From assembly GCA_950295325.1 (NCBI GenBank), contig OX485807.1, positions 48,780,796 through 48,844,795 on the forward strand: a stretch of 64,000 nt of DNA. Reading direction: 5' to 3'. Below the pieces are notes generated by a model. That model did no database searches and had not been told where the DNA came from. It worked only from the letters and a program-made list of their open reading frames with translations. Origin of the DNA: Polytrichum commune (lineage: Eukaryota; Streptophyta; Polytrichopsida; Polytrichales; Polytrichaceae). This document shows, in pieces, positions 54,621 through 64,000 of this stretch (the first letter of the stretch is position 1; every line of letters begins with the position of its first letter). The position numbers were made by a program, and so were the translations under genes.

Positions 54621-56256
54621 CCCTAACCTTGATAATATCACACTTGTTAATATAACACCTTGATATTGTCACCTAAAAGTTTGAAACCGATTTCCATAGT
54701 GTAAAACTCCCTCGTTATTATCACTATCACCCTTGATAATGTCACATTTTTTTTTCAAAATTTGTAGTGTAAGTGTGATAATAACAAGTAACATGGATGA
54801 AAAAAGGCTGGATGGACAACAAATTCTATGGATGACGTCGGCATCTTCACCTGCTTCCGCTTGAATCTTGGGTTCTTGAATCTTGAATCTCATGTGCCGA
54901 AGAAGCAACGGTTTCTCTCGCATATCAACTTCTCGCAGCTCCGCCTGCATCGTATGCTCTCTCCTCTCGCCGTTCCACACACCGCTCTGCCCCTCATCTT
55001 CTTGCCGCTCTCCTCAACAAACTGCTGCATCCACAAGGTTTCTTCCTAAATGGTACTTTTGAAGCTTTGAGGCTTGTTGAATCAGTTCGGTGTTGAAGAC
55101 CTTGTAATTGATTTCTTTGTTTCAAACTTAGACTGCTGGCATTCATTCTGTGGCATTTTCAGAGAATCGCATTGTGAGGTGGAAGTTGATCAATCGGTGG
55201 TTCCTGAGGATTTTGTAGCTGCCGTTGAAGATGGCGCACACATGATAAGCACCTTAGTTGCATTCCTTCAGTAGCCATTTCCAATGTCGATAAATGCCTC
55301 TTAACCTTGAAGATTTAGAGCTGGTAAAACATTTCCGAGAAGCAATTTGCTGGAGCTGCATGCTTTCGCATTAGACACACCTTCAAGATTGTAAATTCTA
55401 AGAAGTTTCATGATACTCTTAAAAGTGAAGAATACCTACGGGTCTGGAAGATGGTGAACCCTGCTGTAGAAAATTTGATTTATCTTGGTTTTGTAGACAC
55501 TGACATTTGTAAGTTTGAAATGCAAATATAAACAATATTGATGAACGTATGAAGTCCAAAATGGAGGAAGCAACTTTGGAATTGGGTAGACTCATCGCCG
55601 CATTAAATTTGGGTTTGGATGTTGAAGGCAAGCCTGTAGAAAAGCTTTGTCCTTTGGAGTACATAAACATGGAAGGTGAAGATGATTTTGAGGTGGAATT
55701 TTCTACTGAGGAGCTTGTGCAATTAGTGCAAGATGGCGAACATGTTCTTGATTCCATGGAAGTGGACCCATTGATTGTTGATAGCAGTGATGATGAGTCT
55801 AAAGTAGTGAAGCTAAGCGATGCACAAAAATATGCTAAAGATGTTTTGAATTTTATGGCTAGCCAAGGTTCTCAGATTTTCAGCACTCATGAGTTGTTAG
55901 AAATGGAAAAAATCCACGACAAACTCATTAGAATTGGTGTTGCACATTCAACATCAACAAAACAATGTGACATTAGAAGCTTCTTTGTCTCTAGTGAGAG
56001 GCCTTTACCTGATCTCAATGACACATTATGATGTGCTCTTGTTGTTATTCACAATTTTGAATTAGATTTTACATTCAAAAACATTGAAGTCTCGTATTTG
56101 TTAAAAAAATTTAAATTTAAATATATTTTGATTTTCTACATATTTTTTGATAATATCACATTATGCACAAAATGTGACATTATCAAGTATGTCACACCTT
56201 GTTTATATCACACTTTTTGGTGAAACGGAGGGTGTGACATTATCAAGGTTAGGGTG
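54621..56256 (+). mobile_element. Non-autonomous pogo/Tigger-type element in TA, copy B only
   Basis: Left end CCCTAACCTTGATAATATCA, right end inverted CACCCTAACCTTGATAATGT, about 23-bp terminal repeats (the left has lost a leading CA). TA flanks both sides where copy A has a single TA at 6,527, the target duplication of Tc1/mariner. Further GATAATGTCACA-like repeats follow both ends. The transposase is internally deleted: only the C-terminal part is open. Inserted after the segmental duplication. Confidence 0.93.
55549..56031 (+). pseudogene. pogo/Tigger transposase C-terminal region (160 codons)
   Basis: From ATG: LELGRLIAALNLGLDVEG, VEFSTEELVQLVQDGEH, acidic VDSSDDES, then EMEKIHDKLIRIG and the tail KQCDIRSFFVSS. 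The order matches 47,845-48,140 on the minus strand and 42,677-43,027. Just upstream (55,430-55,535) another frame has EEYLRVWKMVNPAVENL, like the W-x-x-V-x-P segment after the DDE domain. No DDE residues or HTH remain, so it is the end of a deleted transposase. Confidence 0.75.
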
Positions 56257-57511
56257 TATGCAATAACCACCTGATTGATTGAAGTCCACTAACTTATCTA
56301 ACTTATCTGAGATCGTCTTGGTTACGGTGTGATCAGCCTCACAACAACATTTAAAGTCCTTCTGTCAACCCTGTCAGTGCATTGTCAACTTCTCTTCTTG
56401 CTCAATATATATCAAAACGAAACGTCCCCTCGTGTGCGAGTTTACTAATATTTTAACGACTGTACAGCATTCCAAAGTTGGAGCTGCTTGGACATACTAT
56501 ATATAGTAAGATCCAGTTACAAATTATGCTGGCCATTAAACTTCATGGTGGCTATGGCTACATCATCATCATCGTATTCGTGACTCGTTTCGTGGTCGAC
56601 TTAAAATGCTAAATGTGGCCAAGCAGTTTGGCTTTGACTCAGACTCAAAAAATGCTCATGCAATGTCAGTGCTGAATACAAAATGACTCCTTGCAAATTT
56701 CATGTTAGGAATCACTACTACCACCAGCCAAGTCCCACACAACACATCCACTGTTACTGAAATTCTTGCAAATCTACCGAGTCATAATATACTAAGACTC
56801 GTATGCTAGTAGTGAAGTTTTCTAACCCAATTTTCAGACAAGAATCCGTGGCACTCGCGTAAGTTGAATTGTTGAAGATGGAGGAGATGGAGACTCCTTT
56901 TTGGTTCAGATTTGTACTCTATATGTTCGATACATTAGCATACAAATCTTGAGATTTATTTCCTCTCTTTTGTTCTGGGTTGAGTGCAGTTCCTAAGGGC
57001 TGTGCAGGAAATTTTTGTCAATTGAAGTAGAAGTTGAGGAAACATCGCATAATGAGAGGCAATGTGTGCTATTCTGGAAACATTGTTGTGGAATTTTCAC
57101 ACGAAATGTTTTTTCAGGGAAATGCACTAGTGAAATGCGGATTCGGACCAACTCTATTGAGCATTTCGGCAACAATCAAAATTTTGACTTGCAATGCTCA
57201 TTTCTTTGAGTTATCTTAGTTGTGCTTATGTGTTGAATTTATTTCCTTTCACATTCGGTGTTTACATGATTTGTCAACATGATCTTGAGGATGAAATCAT
57301 TGACTCCAATTACTACAAGAGAGGAGTTGTTCAACAGTATGAATAGGGTCTTGTTTTCCTCGTCTTAAAACATGTACATATGAAGCTATTATTCAAGACC
57401 TTGCACTACTGTTTTGCAAATTCACTCCAATCACATACTTATCACCAACCCAGACATCATGTTTTTGCACTCTAACATATATTCAAATGTACATTAAGAA
57501 TGTGACGTCTA
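56257..57511. other. About 1.23 kb found only in copy B, nature unknown
   Basis: Copy A passes directly from the sequence at 56,259-56,280 (6,529-6,550) to that at 57,512. The block has no long ORF, no clear inverted ends and a mixed AT composition; CAAGAATCCGTGGCACTCG at 56,840 resembles the ends at 35,866 and 38,104. Either an insertion in B or a deletion in A. Confidence 0.55.
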
Positions 57512-59171
57512 CAAGTGTATGTGATTTTATGTATATGACAGATTTGTACGTTGTTACTTAATACATGCATTCTGTATTTGAAAACCTAGTAGCCGATTTT
57601 GAACCAACAAGGGACTAAGCGTCACTTGATGAAAGAATACAAATTTTGAGGGACAATAGAGGCTATGTCACACATCAGTCTTAGAAACCTCAACACTGCA
57701 TCTTTAAAATACAAAGTTATGCAACCCCAAAGATCATTGACTAGCAGAGGCATCTAATGTTGGATTCCATAAAATTACATCTATATTTTTGTCGTTGGAC
57801 ACATACTTCAATGCTAGGCATATACTTAGATTCCGATTCTCTGATTCTTCATACAAAACAAGGTGTTAGGTGGTAGCTTGACACATCCACCCCAAATCCG
57901 ACCATTACAATAAAAACTGAATATTGTTAACCCTCAAACATTTTTAGCACAATCATACTACTTGTGCATTTTTATCTTTATAGTCAATGTTATGAAATCT
58001 TTATCAAACTCTTTCCACTTCACTTTGCATCCACATGTCAAGAAGAACAATCTTGCAAGACAACACACGCCATCATTATCTAGGGAAAAGTCATATCACA
58101 ATCTTTATTCACATTGTGCACTTTCAAAATTCCATATGTATCAGAGGCCCAAATTGGACTCTAAGAACATGTAAAGTATGTGAGTGTCAATAGGTTACCT
58201 TTTTTGAAAATAATTTCTATATCAGACTAGTTAGGTGCGGATCAAAGATCAAACACCACAAAGACACATGTTTTAATCCACACTCAATATTGAACGCAAT
58301 TGGGAGGACCTATGTGTTAAGTTAAGGAATCAACACATTTCCAATACGCATAACACAATCCATAGACGTCCAATTTTCAATGTGATCTTTGCTGATGCTT
58401 CATCATAGATTTTCTAGTGCAACACAAGTCCGTTGTGTAAATCTGCACTCGATGATTCGACTGGCAGCAGCATTGATCCGGCCCCTAAACTTCTATGATG
58501 TGATTCAAGTTTCAGAACAGTGAACTTGCACATATGCCCAAAAACCCTTCTCAAGCTTCACTGAAGGCCTTGGATTTGATGATGACAATTTATGAGCTTC
58601 CGTAATTAGTTCTGCTATGAATGTGATTGAATGACCAGAGACCTTGGGGGATTTCAGACTGAAACTGCAATTCGGATTTGGTACAAAACGGTCGAAAAGG
58701 AGAAGAAAACTTAATTTGGACTCTGTCTCAATTTGTGCAGAGTCGAGACAGTTTTGGTTCATTTGCGTACTCTTTTGGCCGGCATAGAGAACTCCCTTCT
58801 AGTAAATTAGATTGTAAACTAAGGGCTGGCTCAGTGCTCAACTGGCAATTGTCATGGCGCTTGGAACACAAGCATTGTATGAGCCACTTGCACCTCGAGA
58901 ATAAATTTGTGGAGGGTGTCATTCTGTGACTCACCTAACTGCCGATGATTATAAAGTGCAGTCCAAGTGTAATGTCAGTGAAAACTAAACTAGGTGTAAA
59001 CTGAACGTGAACCAAAGGAAGTGCCCATGCACCAAAAAGTGGATGTGCTAATTGTCTTGTAATATATGTCCAAAAAGGGAAGTTTTGGGAATATCCTTCA
59101 TGTTTGACCTTATGCCCTTCCTCTTCCCTTCTTTCCTCATAACTCTGTGCATCCCACTTCCCCATTTCCCC
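57512..59171. other. Copy B intergenic, no gene recognised
   Basis: Matches 6,555-6,905, 7,631-8,752 and 9,351-9,530. Confidence 0.6.
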
Positions 59172-59242
59172 AAGTGTCAAAGTGTGTAGCGCCATTGCAG
59201 TTCCAATTCGAGGTTGGTCGACCCAAAGAGTGTCCGAGGACT
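59172..59242 (-). pseudogene. 71-bp TNL LRR-exon fragment joined to foldback element, copy B
   Basis: By eye it is identical over 71 bases to 13,445-13,515 of gene A's LRR exon, and closer to gene A than to gene B's exon (62,570-62,640). It is followed at once by the foldback arm. Confidence 0.88.
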
Positions 59243-60404
59243 TGGATATTTTGGACTTGACCGAAAATTGTTGCCCACCCACCTTACTTCAAAACAATCA
59301 TTGCCCTTGCATTCTTGAAGGCCACTTATCCACAAATCCCATATTGAGTGCACTTCACCTTCAAGATTCAAAATCCAATATATGTGTTCACTTTTCGTGA
59401 ATAAATAAGCCATTGACTAGGATTTCATTTTCAAAGTGAAAGCACCAGTAAAGCATGTAATTAACTTGGGAATCAAAAATATTACAAAACCCTCATTAGC
59501 ACTGAGATTATAATTTTGGTGACTTACCATTGAAAGGGTCTTTGTTATTCTAAAGGGGCCTAAAATTAGTGATTTACTTTTAAAATGGTAAATATCATAA
59601 TATTTTAGTTGTTACCTTCTACTTTCACAAAGTTTTCATACGCATTTAAACTAATTAAGTGTGATTATCTGTAATTAAGTATAATTATTCCTGAATCATT
59701 CAAATTAAGCTCAATTAGATAAGAAAGCATACTTACCAAATTAATTAAGCCTAATTAATTATAAAATGTACTTACAGGAATTCATAATGATTTACTGGAA
59801 TCAACTCCAGTAAAACTACCTTTAATTTACTAGGCTTTATTAATTTGGTAAGCTTACTTTCTGATTTAATTGGGCTTAATTATGATTAATCATAATTTAT
59901 TAGACTTAGTTACATTCAGTCACACTCAATTAGTTTAAATGCATATGAATACTTTGTGAAAGTAGGAGATATTAACTAGACTACAATATTTGACATTTTT
60001 AATGCTAACTTAATTATTATTTCATATTTTAAATACTAATTTTAGTTCCATATTAGAATGAAAAAGGCCCTTTCTGTAAGTCACAAAAATTATAACTTGA
60101 ATGTTAATGAGGGTTTTGTCATATTTTTGAATTCCGAGTTAATTACATACTTTGTTGGCGGTTTCATTTTGAAAATGAAATCCTAGTCAATTGCTTATTT
60201 AGTCAATGATAGTGAACATATATATTGGATTTTGGACCTTGAAGGTGTAGTGCACTCAATATAAGTGGCCCCCAAGAATGCAAGGCGAATAGTTTTTTTG
60301 AAGTCGGGTGGGCGGCCAACAATATTCAATCGGGTCTAGAAAGTCTAGATTCTTTCGACGGGCGGCTACCCTTGCCTGAACCTACCTCCCCCAAAAAGTT
60401 TGTG
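59243..60404. mobile_element. Giant foldback (palindromic) element, copy B
   Basis: Uninterrupted version of 9,603-11,270, about 1.16 kb. Arms meet at TTTACTGGA-ATCAAC-TCCAGTAAA near 59,800. The arms are imperfectly paired (several indels) and the left tip is replaced by the LRR fragment. Confidence 0.9.
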
Positions 60405-62271
60405 TGTGGGGGGGAAACTTAACGTCCTCCAAAAATCATTAGATATGAACATCTCTCACTCATGGAATGAAAACACCTAGAATAGTATGTAGGTTCCAAG
60501 CCACATGTTGAAATCAATTAGAGACCTAACTCAACCTCGTATTTGCAGAAAAATGAATTATTTTATGACAACACAAACTACTCGCTTGTGTGAAATTTTG
60601 TATACGCGCACTCCAATGCTCCGAATCGGCTCCATGTTTGGAAGAGGTACCTAGGTATACTAAGTTATTGGATAAATAAATTATAAGCTAAGCAATGATC
60701 CCGCACCCTAGTATGTATACCACCTGCCAGTTGCACAATAACCATTTGGTCAACATAAAGGCAACTCGCTCTTCACGTTAACATTTTTATTCCAAATTTA
60801 GCTTCGTGCAGAATGGTGAAGACTCCTGCTTGAAGTTTTCAGGTTTGTAGTCACTTGATAATTTATAACTGAGAGACATCAAAAACACTGTTTTTGTTTT
60901 CTTGTTTTTGTTTTTGTTTTTGTTTTTGTTTTTAATATAAAAAATTGCTTGTTCTTTGGATTGAAATGACACATTTTAGGAACAAGTATGTAGAGTTGGA
61001 AGTGTCCATTATAGGCCCTCATACCAATGTACTTTGTTCCGTTTGGCACAAAAACACACATGTTAACTTAAATGTGAAATGTTTGTTTTAGCATGTGTCA
61101 TATCAATTGTGTATTCTCTCTTGGTTTGATATGAAATTTTCATCAAATTTTATTAGAGGTAATCGGTGTGGATGTCAAAAGACATTAACTTTGCCAAACA
61201 ACAAGCAACTATCACTATCTACCAACAAACTCACTGTACAACCTATGTGAGCATTGCACATCTTCAAGTAGCGTATGTATTGCTAGGACAAATTGGGTTT
61301 CGAAACCTTGTAGGGCTTGTGCACTAGTAACCGAGCCTTACAATGTGGTCAATTTGTTGGATCCTTTGGTGTAAATGCACACTTTCTATGTTGATCACAT
61401 ATCAAATATAACTATATTCATAATTTCTCCTTCAGTCACATAATTCAAACCTATAAATAACAATAGTATTTATTTTGGAGTAGATTGTACATTGAGCCCC
61501 TTACACCCGTAAAGGTCAAAGACCAAACATTCATTGCGGACAGTAGCTGTATTTGAAGCATTAGTGTTTTGGAGGAGAAGCCAACGATATCAAATATTAA
61601 ACACATGTATACATACATGTGTTCAATGTATTAAAAAAGGTCAACAACTCTTATGTCCATATACAATTATGGGGCCATTAGGAAGGTGTTAGTGGAACAA
61701 AATATTTTATAAAAAGTAAAAGGCTTTTCAAAGATGTTTTTAGTTTAGAAATGACATGAGACACCCCCAATTAGACCGTAAGTAAGGTCATGTTGGATTT
61801 AATCGGCCCGCAACATGTAGGGGTCTTGTTTTAACTTGAACCCTTTCATCCAATGATGAGTGAGTTTACACACTCCACACCAATCCAAGACTATTCAAAT
61901 TATGCAACAAATGATGTTTAAAGACATAATTTAATGTTTGAATGATCTACTTCTCCACCTCATAACCATCTACAAAACATGAACTACATTATATCATGGC
62001 TCAGGACATTTTGGTTACCATATTTATATGTACTAGTTGAATGCCCATCTACTACTTTGCACTTTGCAATTCACATTTTTGAACATTTGTAAGACCATAC
62101 ATGGATGAGTATGAGAGAAAGCCTCTGAAAGTAGGACGGTTTTAATCACATTTTTCATCCACTTGTACATAGCCATGCCCATTTTAGGCCTGCAACTACA
62201 AGTTTCGATCACCAGTATCAAACGGCCGATCAATTGGCCCAATCGTTTTCCTCCTCTTTTGATATGGCTTG
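60405..62271. other. Copy B intergenic and probable 3' UTR of TNL gene B
   Basis: Matches 11,271-13,147 with a (TTTTTG)n tract at 60,905-60,930. The out-of-frame ORF at 62,033-62,305 is the partner of 12,909-13,181. No gene. Confidence 0.6.
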
Positions 62272-63864
62272 CTAGGGGCCGAAGTTTATTTTCAGCCCAG
62301 GACACGTTGCTTCTAATTTCGTAATCTCATCCACAGTCAAAGATATTTTCCCACAACACTGAATGTCGCAGTGACTCAAAAGTCTACTCTGACTCAAATC
62401 GGGCACTTCTTGCAATTCGTGGCAACGCTCTATTTCAAGCCGTTCCAACGCAGTCATGGGCATAGTGCTGATCAACCTCTCCAACCTCCGACAACCAATA
62501 ATAGTCAACTTTTTCAATTCCGGGAACAAACTCAGATCTGGTAGCTCTCTGCATCCCAAAAGTCCCTCAAGTCTCAAAGTGTGTAGCGCCATTCCAGTTC
62601 CAATTCGAGGTTGGTCGACCCAAAGAGTGTCCGAGGACTTTGATATGCTCACTGATGGCCAGACCATAATATTTGGGCATGATTCCACTTCCAATTCTTC
62701 CAGTCTTGTCAACTTGTGCATATCAGGTAATGTCTCCAAGCTATTGCAGTCGTAAATTGATAAACTTCGTAAGGAAATCAAGTTGCCCAAACATGACACA
62801 TCCTTAAAGTTGCAGTCCCTTATGTCTACCCTTTGTAATCTTGCTAGATTCAAGAGGTTGGGCATCATTTCAATGCCGGCCCCCGAATACCATATCTCTA
62901 GATCTTCCAAACTCACCACATCGCTAAAAGTTGGTGGTCCACTCCAATTCTGCACACTTAGGGTGACTAATTTGTTCAACTTGTGAGGATTAAAGCCACC
63001 TTGTAGTGCTTCATGCTCAATTCCTAATCTTTGCAAAGCTATTAGTTCACTTAAGCCTGAAACTCCTTTAAGTGAATAGGAGTACCTCAAATCCAATGTT
63101 TGTAAGTTTGTGAGCTTGTGCATGTCCGGCAACGCAACAAGGCTCTTGCAATATGAGGCTATAAACTCCTCCAAGGCCACTAAGTTGCCTAACCCCGGCA
63201 CCGCTACGATTGAAGCACACCAACCAATGTTCAACTTCCGTAAACGTGTGAGTTGTTGTAGGTTGGGGAACTCTTTAAGGTTCGAACAAAAGTGGAAAGA
63301 AAGTTCCTCCAAGGCCACTAAGTTTCCTAACCCCGGCACCCGTATAAAATTACAGATGTAAATGTTCAACTTCCGTAAACGTGTGAGTTGTTGTAGGTTG
63401 GGCAACTCTTTAAGGTTGAAACATCGGCCAAAAGAAAGGTCCTCCAAGGCCACTAAGTCACCCACACCAGGGCAAGACCGTAATGAATCACAATTAACAA
63501 GGTTCAAGTATCGCAAGTTGCAATACTTTGCAGTAAAGCCTGATATGGCCTTTTCATTGAAAAAACTTAGAGTTTTCATTCTCTCAAAGCTTTTCCAAAA
63601 GCCATATGTACGTTCAACGCCCGACCGGTTCAAAAATGCAAATTGATTCTTTTTGAATACTTCTTGAATATTCTGTCTCAAAGGACCGTATATCATAAAA
63701 TCTCTTCCAGAATAACGGAGGCAACGCAAATTTTGTGGTATTGAAATCAATTTGACGGTGCCATCACATATCAATATTCGTAATTCCTTCATGTCGGAAA
63801 GGGCAAGGTTCATGTGTGGTTCTGAATGCATGATAATCATAGTTTGAAGAGAATGAGGCAATGC
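62272..63864 (-). CDS. TNL gene B, LRR exon (5' exons outside window)
   Basis: 530 residues in one open frame from the acceptor gtgcgcag|GCATTG to TAG, the same limits as in gene A. The order of repeats is that of gene A. It keeps a segment after RCLRYSG (RDFMIYGPLRQNIQEVFKKN and WKSFERMKTLS) that gene A has lost in part. LRRs such as PNLQQLTRLRKLNI and VPGLGNLVALEE occur in near-identical tandem. The frame is undamaged, so gene B is probably a working receptor or a recent pseudogene broken elsewhere. Substitutions against A cluster in the x positions of the LxxLxLxxC repeats. TIR and NB-ARC exons should lie at about 65-67 kb. Confidence 0.9.
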   Translation of the reverse strand, partial: ALPHSLQTMIIMHSEPHMNLALSDMKELRILICDGTVKLISIPQNLRCLRYSGRDFMIYGPLRQNIQEVFKKNQFAFLNRSGVERTYGFWKSFERMKTLSFFNEKAISGFTAKYCNLRYLNLVNCDSLRSCPGVGDLVALEDLSFGRCFNLKELPNLQQLTRLRKLNIYICNFIRVPGLGNLVALEELSFHFCSNLKEFPNLQQLTRLRKLNIGWCASIVAVPGLGNLVALEEFIASYCKSLVALPDMHKLTNLQTLDLRYSYSLKGVSGLSELIALQRLGIEHEALQGGFNPHKLNKLVTLSVQNWSGPPTFSDVVSLEDLEIWYSGAGIEMMPNLLNLARLQRVDIRDCNFKDVSCLGNLISLRSLSIYDCNSLETLPDMHKLTRLEELEVESCPNIMVWPSVSISKSSDTLWVDQPRIGTGMALHTLRLEGLLGCRELPDLSLFPELKKLTIIGCRRLERLISTMPMTALERLEIERCHELQEVPDLSQSRLLSHCDIQCCGKISLTVDEITKLEATCPGLKINFGP

Positions 63865-64000
63865 CTGCGCACAACCATCCATGTCACATGTATTTTAGTT
63901 TGACGTTAAATAGTTATTCTATCTTGCACCAAGCTTAGAAAACACAAATCACTATTGACATGTATAATTTAACTCTAATATACTATTACCATCAATTTCC
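63865..64000 (-). other. Start of TNL gene B intron 3 (3' end of the intron)
   Basis: Matches 14,690-14,830 and is cut by the window edge. Confidence 0.75.

Larger units (their letters stand above)
49790..64000 (+). repeat. Segmental duplication, copy B (TNL unit)
   Basis: Partner of 1-14,830, continuing past the right edge. B-only insertions: 50,435-51,151, 52,791-52,956, 54,621-56,256 and about 56,281-57,511. The copies lie about 49 kb apart when measured at the LRR exons. Confidence 0.95.

Noticed and set aside
54836-55274. Plus-strand frames in the pogo-type element as a captured host gene
   Set aside because: Short, interrupted by stops and without recognisable domains; a decayed transposase upstream region is simpler.
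60787-61061. Lys/Asn/Thr-rich minus-strand frames
   Set aside because: Translation of the TTTTTG repeat tract.

Overview
This is nuclear DNA of a land plant: AT-rich, gene-poor, full of transposon relics, with spliced genes and a plant-type TIR-NB-LRR (TNL) immune receptor. Nothing here fixes the lineage; the receptor and helicase sequences would suit a seed-free plant, but that is a weak impression.

The window is part of an NLR cluster built by segmental duplication. Copy A (1 to about 14,830) and copy B (about 49,790 to the right edge) are the same roughly 14 kb unit in the same orientation. Each ends with the LRR exon of a TNL on the minus strand (13,148-14,689 and 62,272-63,864). Gene A is complete: four exons over 17,985-13,148 give a predicted 1,057-residue protein with TIR, NB-ARC and LRR parts and all main motifs. 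Gene B shows only its LRR exon; its TIR and NB exons should lie beyond position 64,000. A decayed third copy (unit C) of flanking DNA lies at 43,110-45,215, and a piece like intron 3 of gene A lies at 48,985-49,170.

Between the copies are a DHX35/DEAH9-type RNA helicase pseudogene (23,294-21,455, minus; two frameshifts, an in-frame stop, missing exons), three decayed pogo/Tigger-type Tc1/mariner elements (42,387-43,050; 48,805-47,845; and 54,621-56,256 inside copy B), a solo LTR with a perfect 5-bp target duplication (37,115-37,918), an orphan restriction-like-endonuclease ORF (30,452-30,949) followed by two hairpins, and several MITE families. One MITE family of about 230 bp, with internal AACCGGTT motifs, is present at least ten times.

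Comparing A with B gives empty sites for several insertions. A 496-bp element with an 8-bp duplication is only in A (9,703-10,198). A 717-bp element (50,435-51,151), a 165-bp hairpin MITE (52,791-52,956) and the 1.6-kb pogo element are only in B. Both copies share a long palindrome (foldback element) of more than 1.1 kb whose left arm is joined to a 71-bp fragment of the TNL LRR exon. The solo LTR contains a run of eleven short hairpins whose stems change in a compensatory way around a fixed GTCT core. I regard the hairpin array, the LRR-foldback chimera and the endonuclease-only ORF as the observations most worth a second look.
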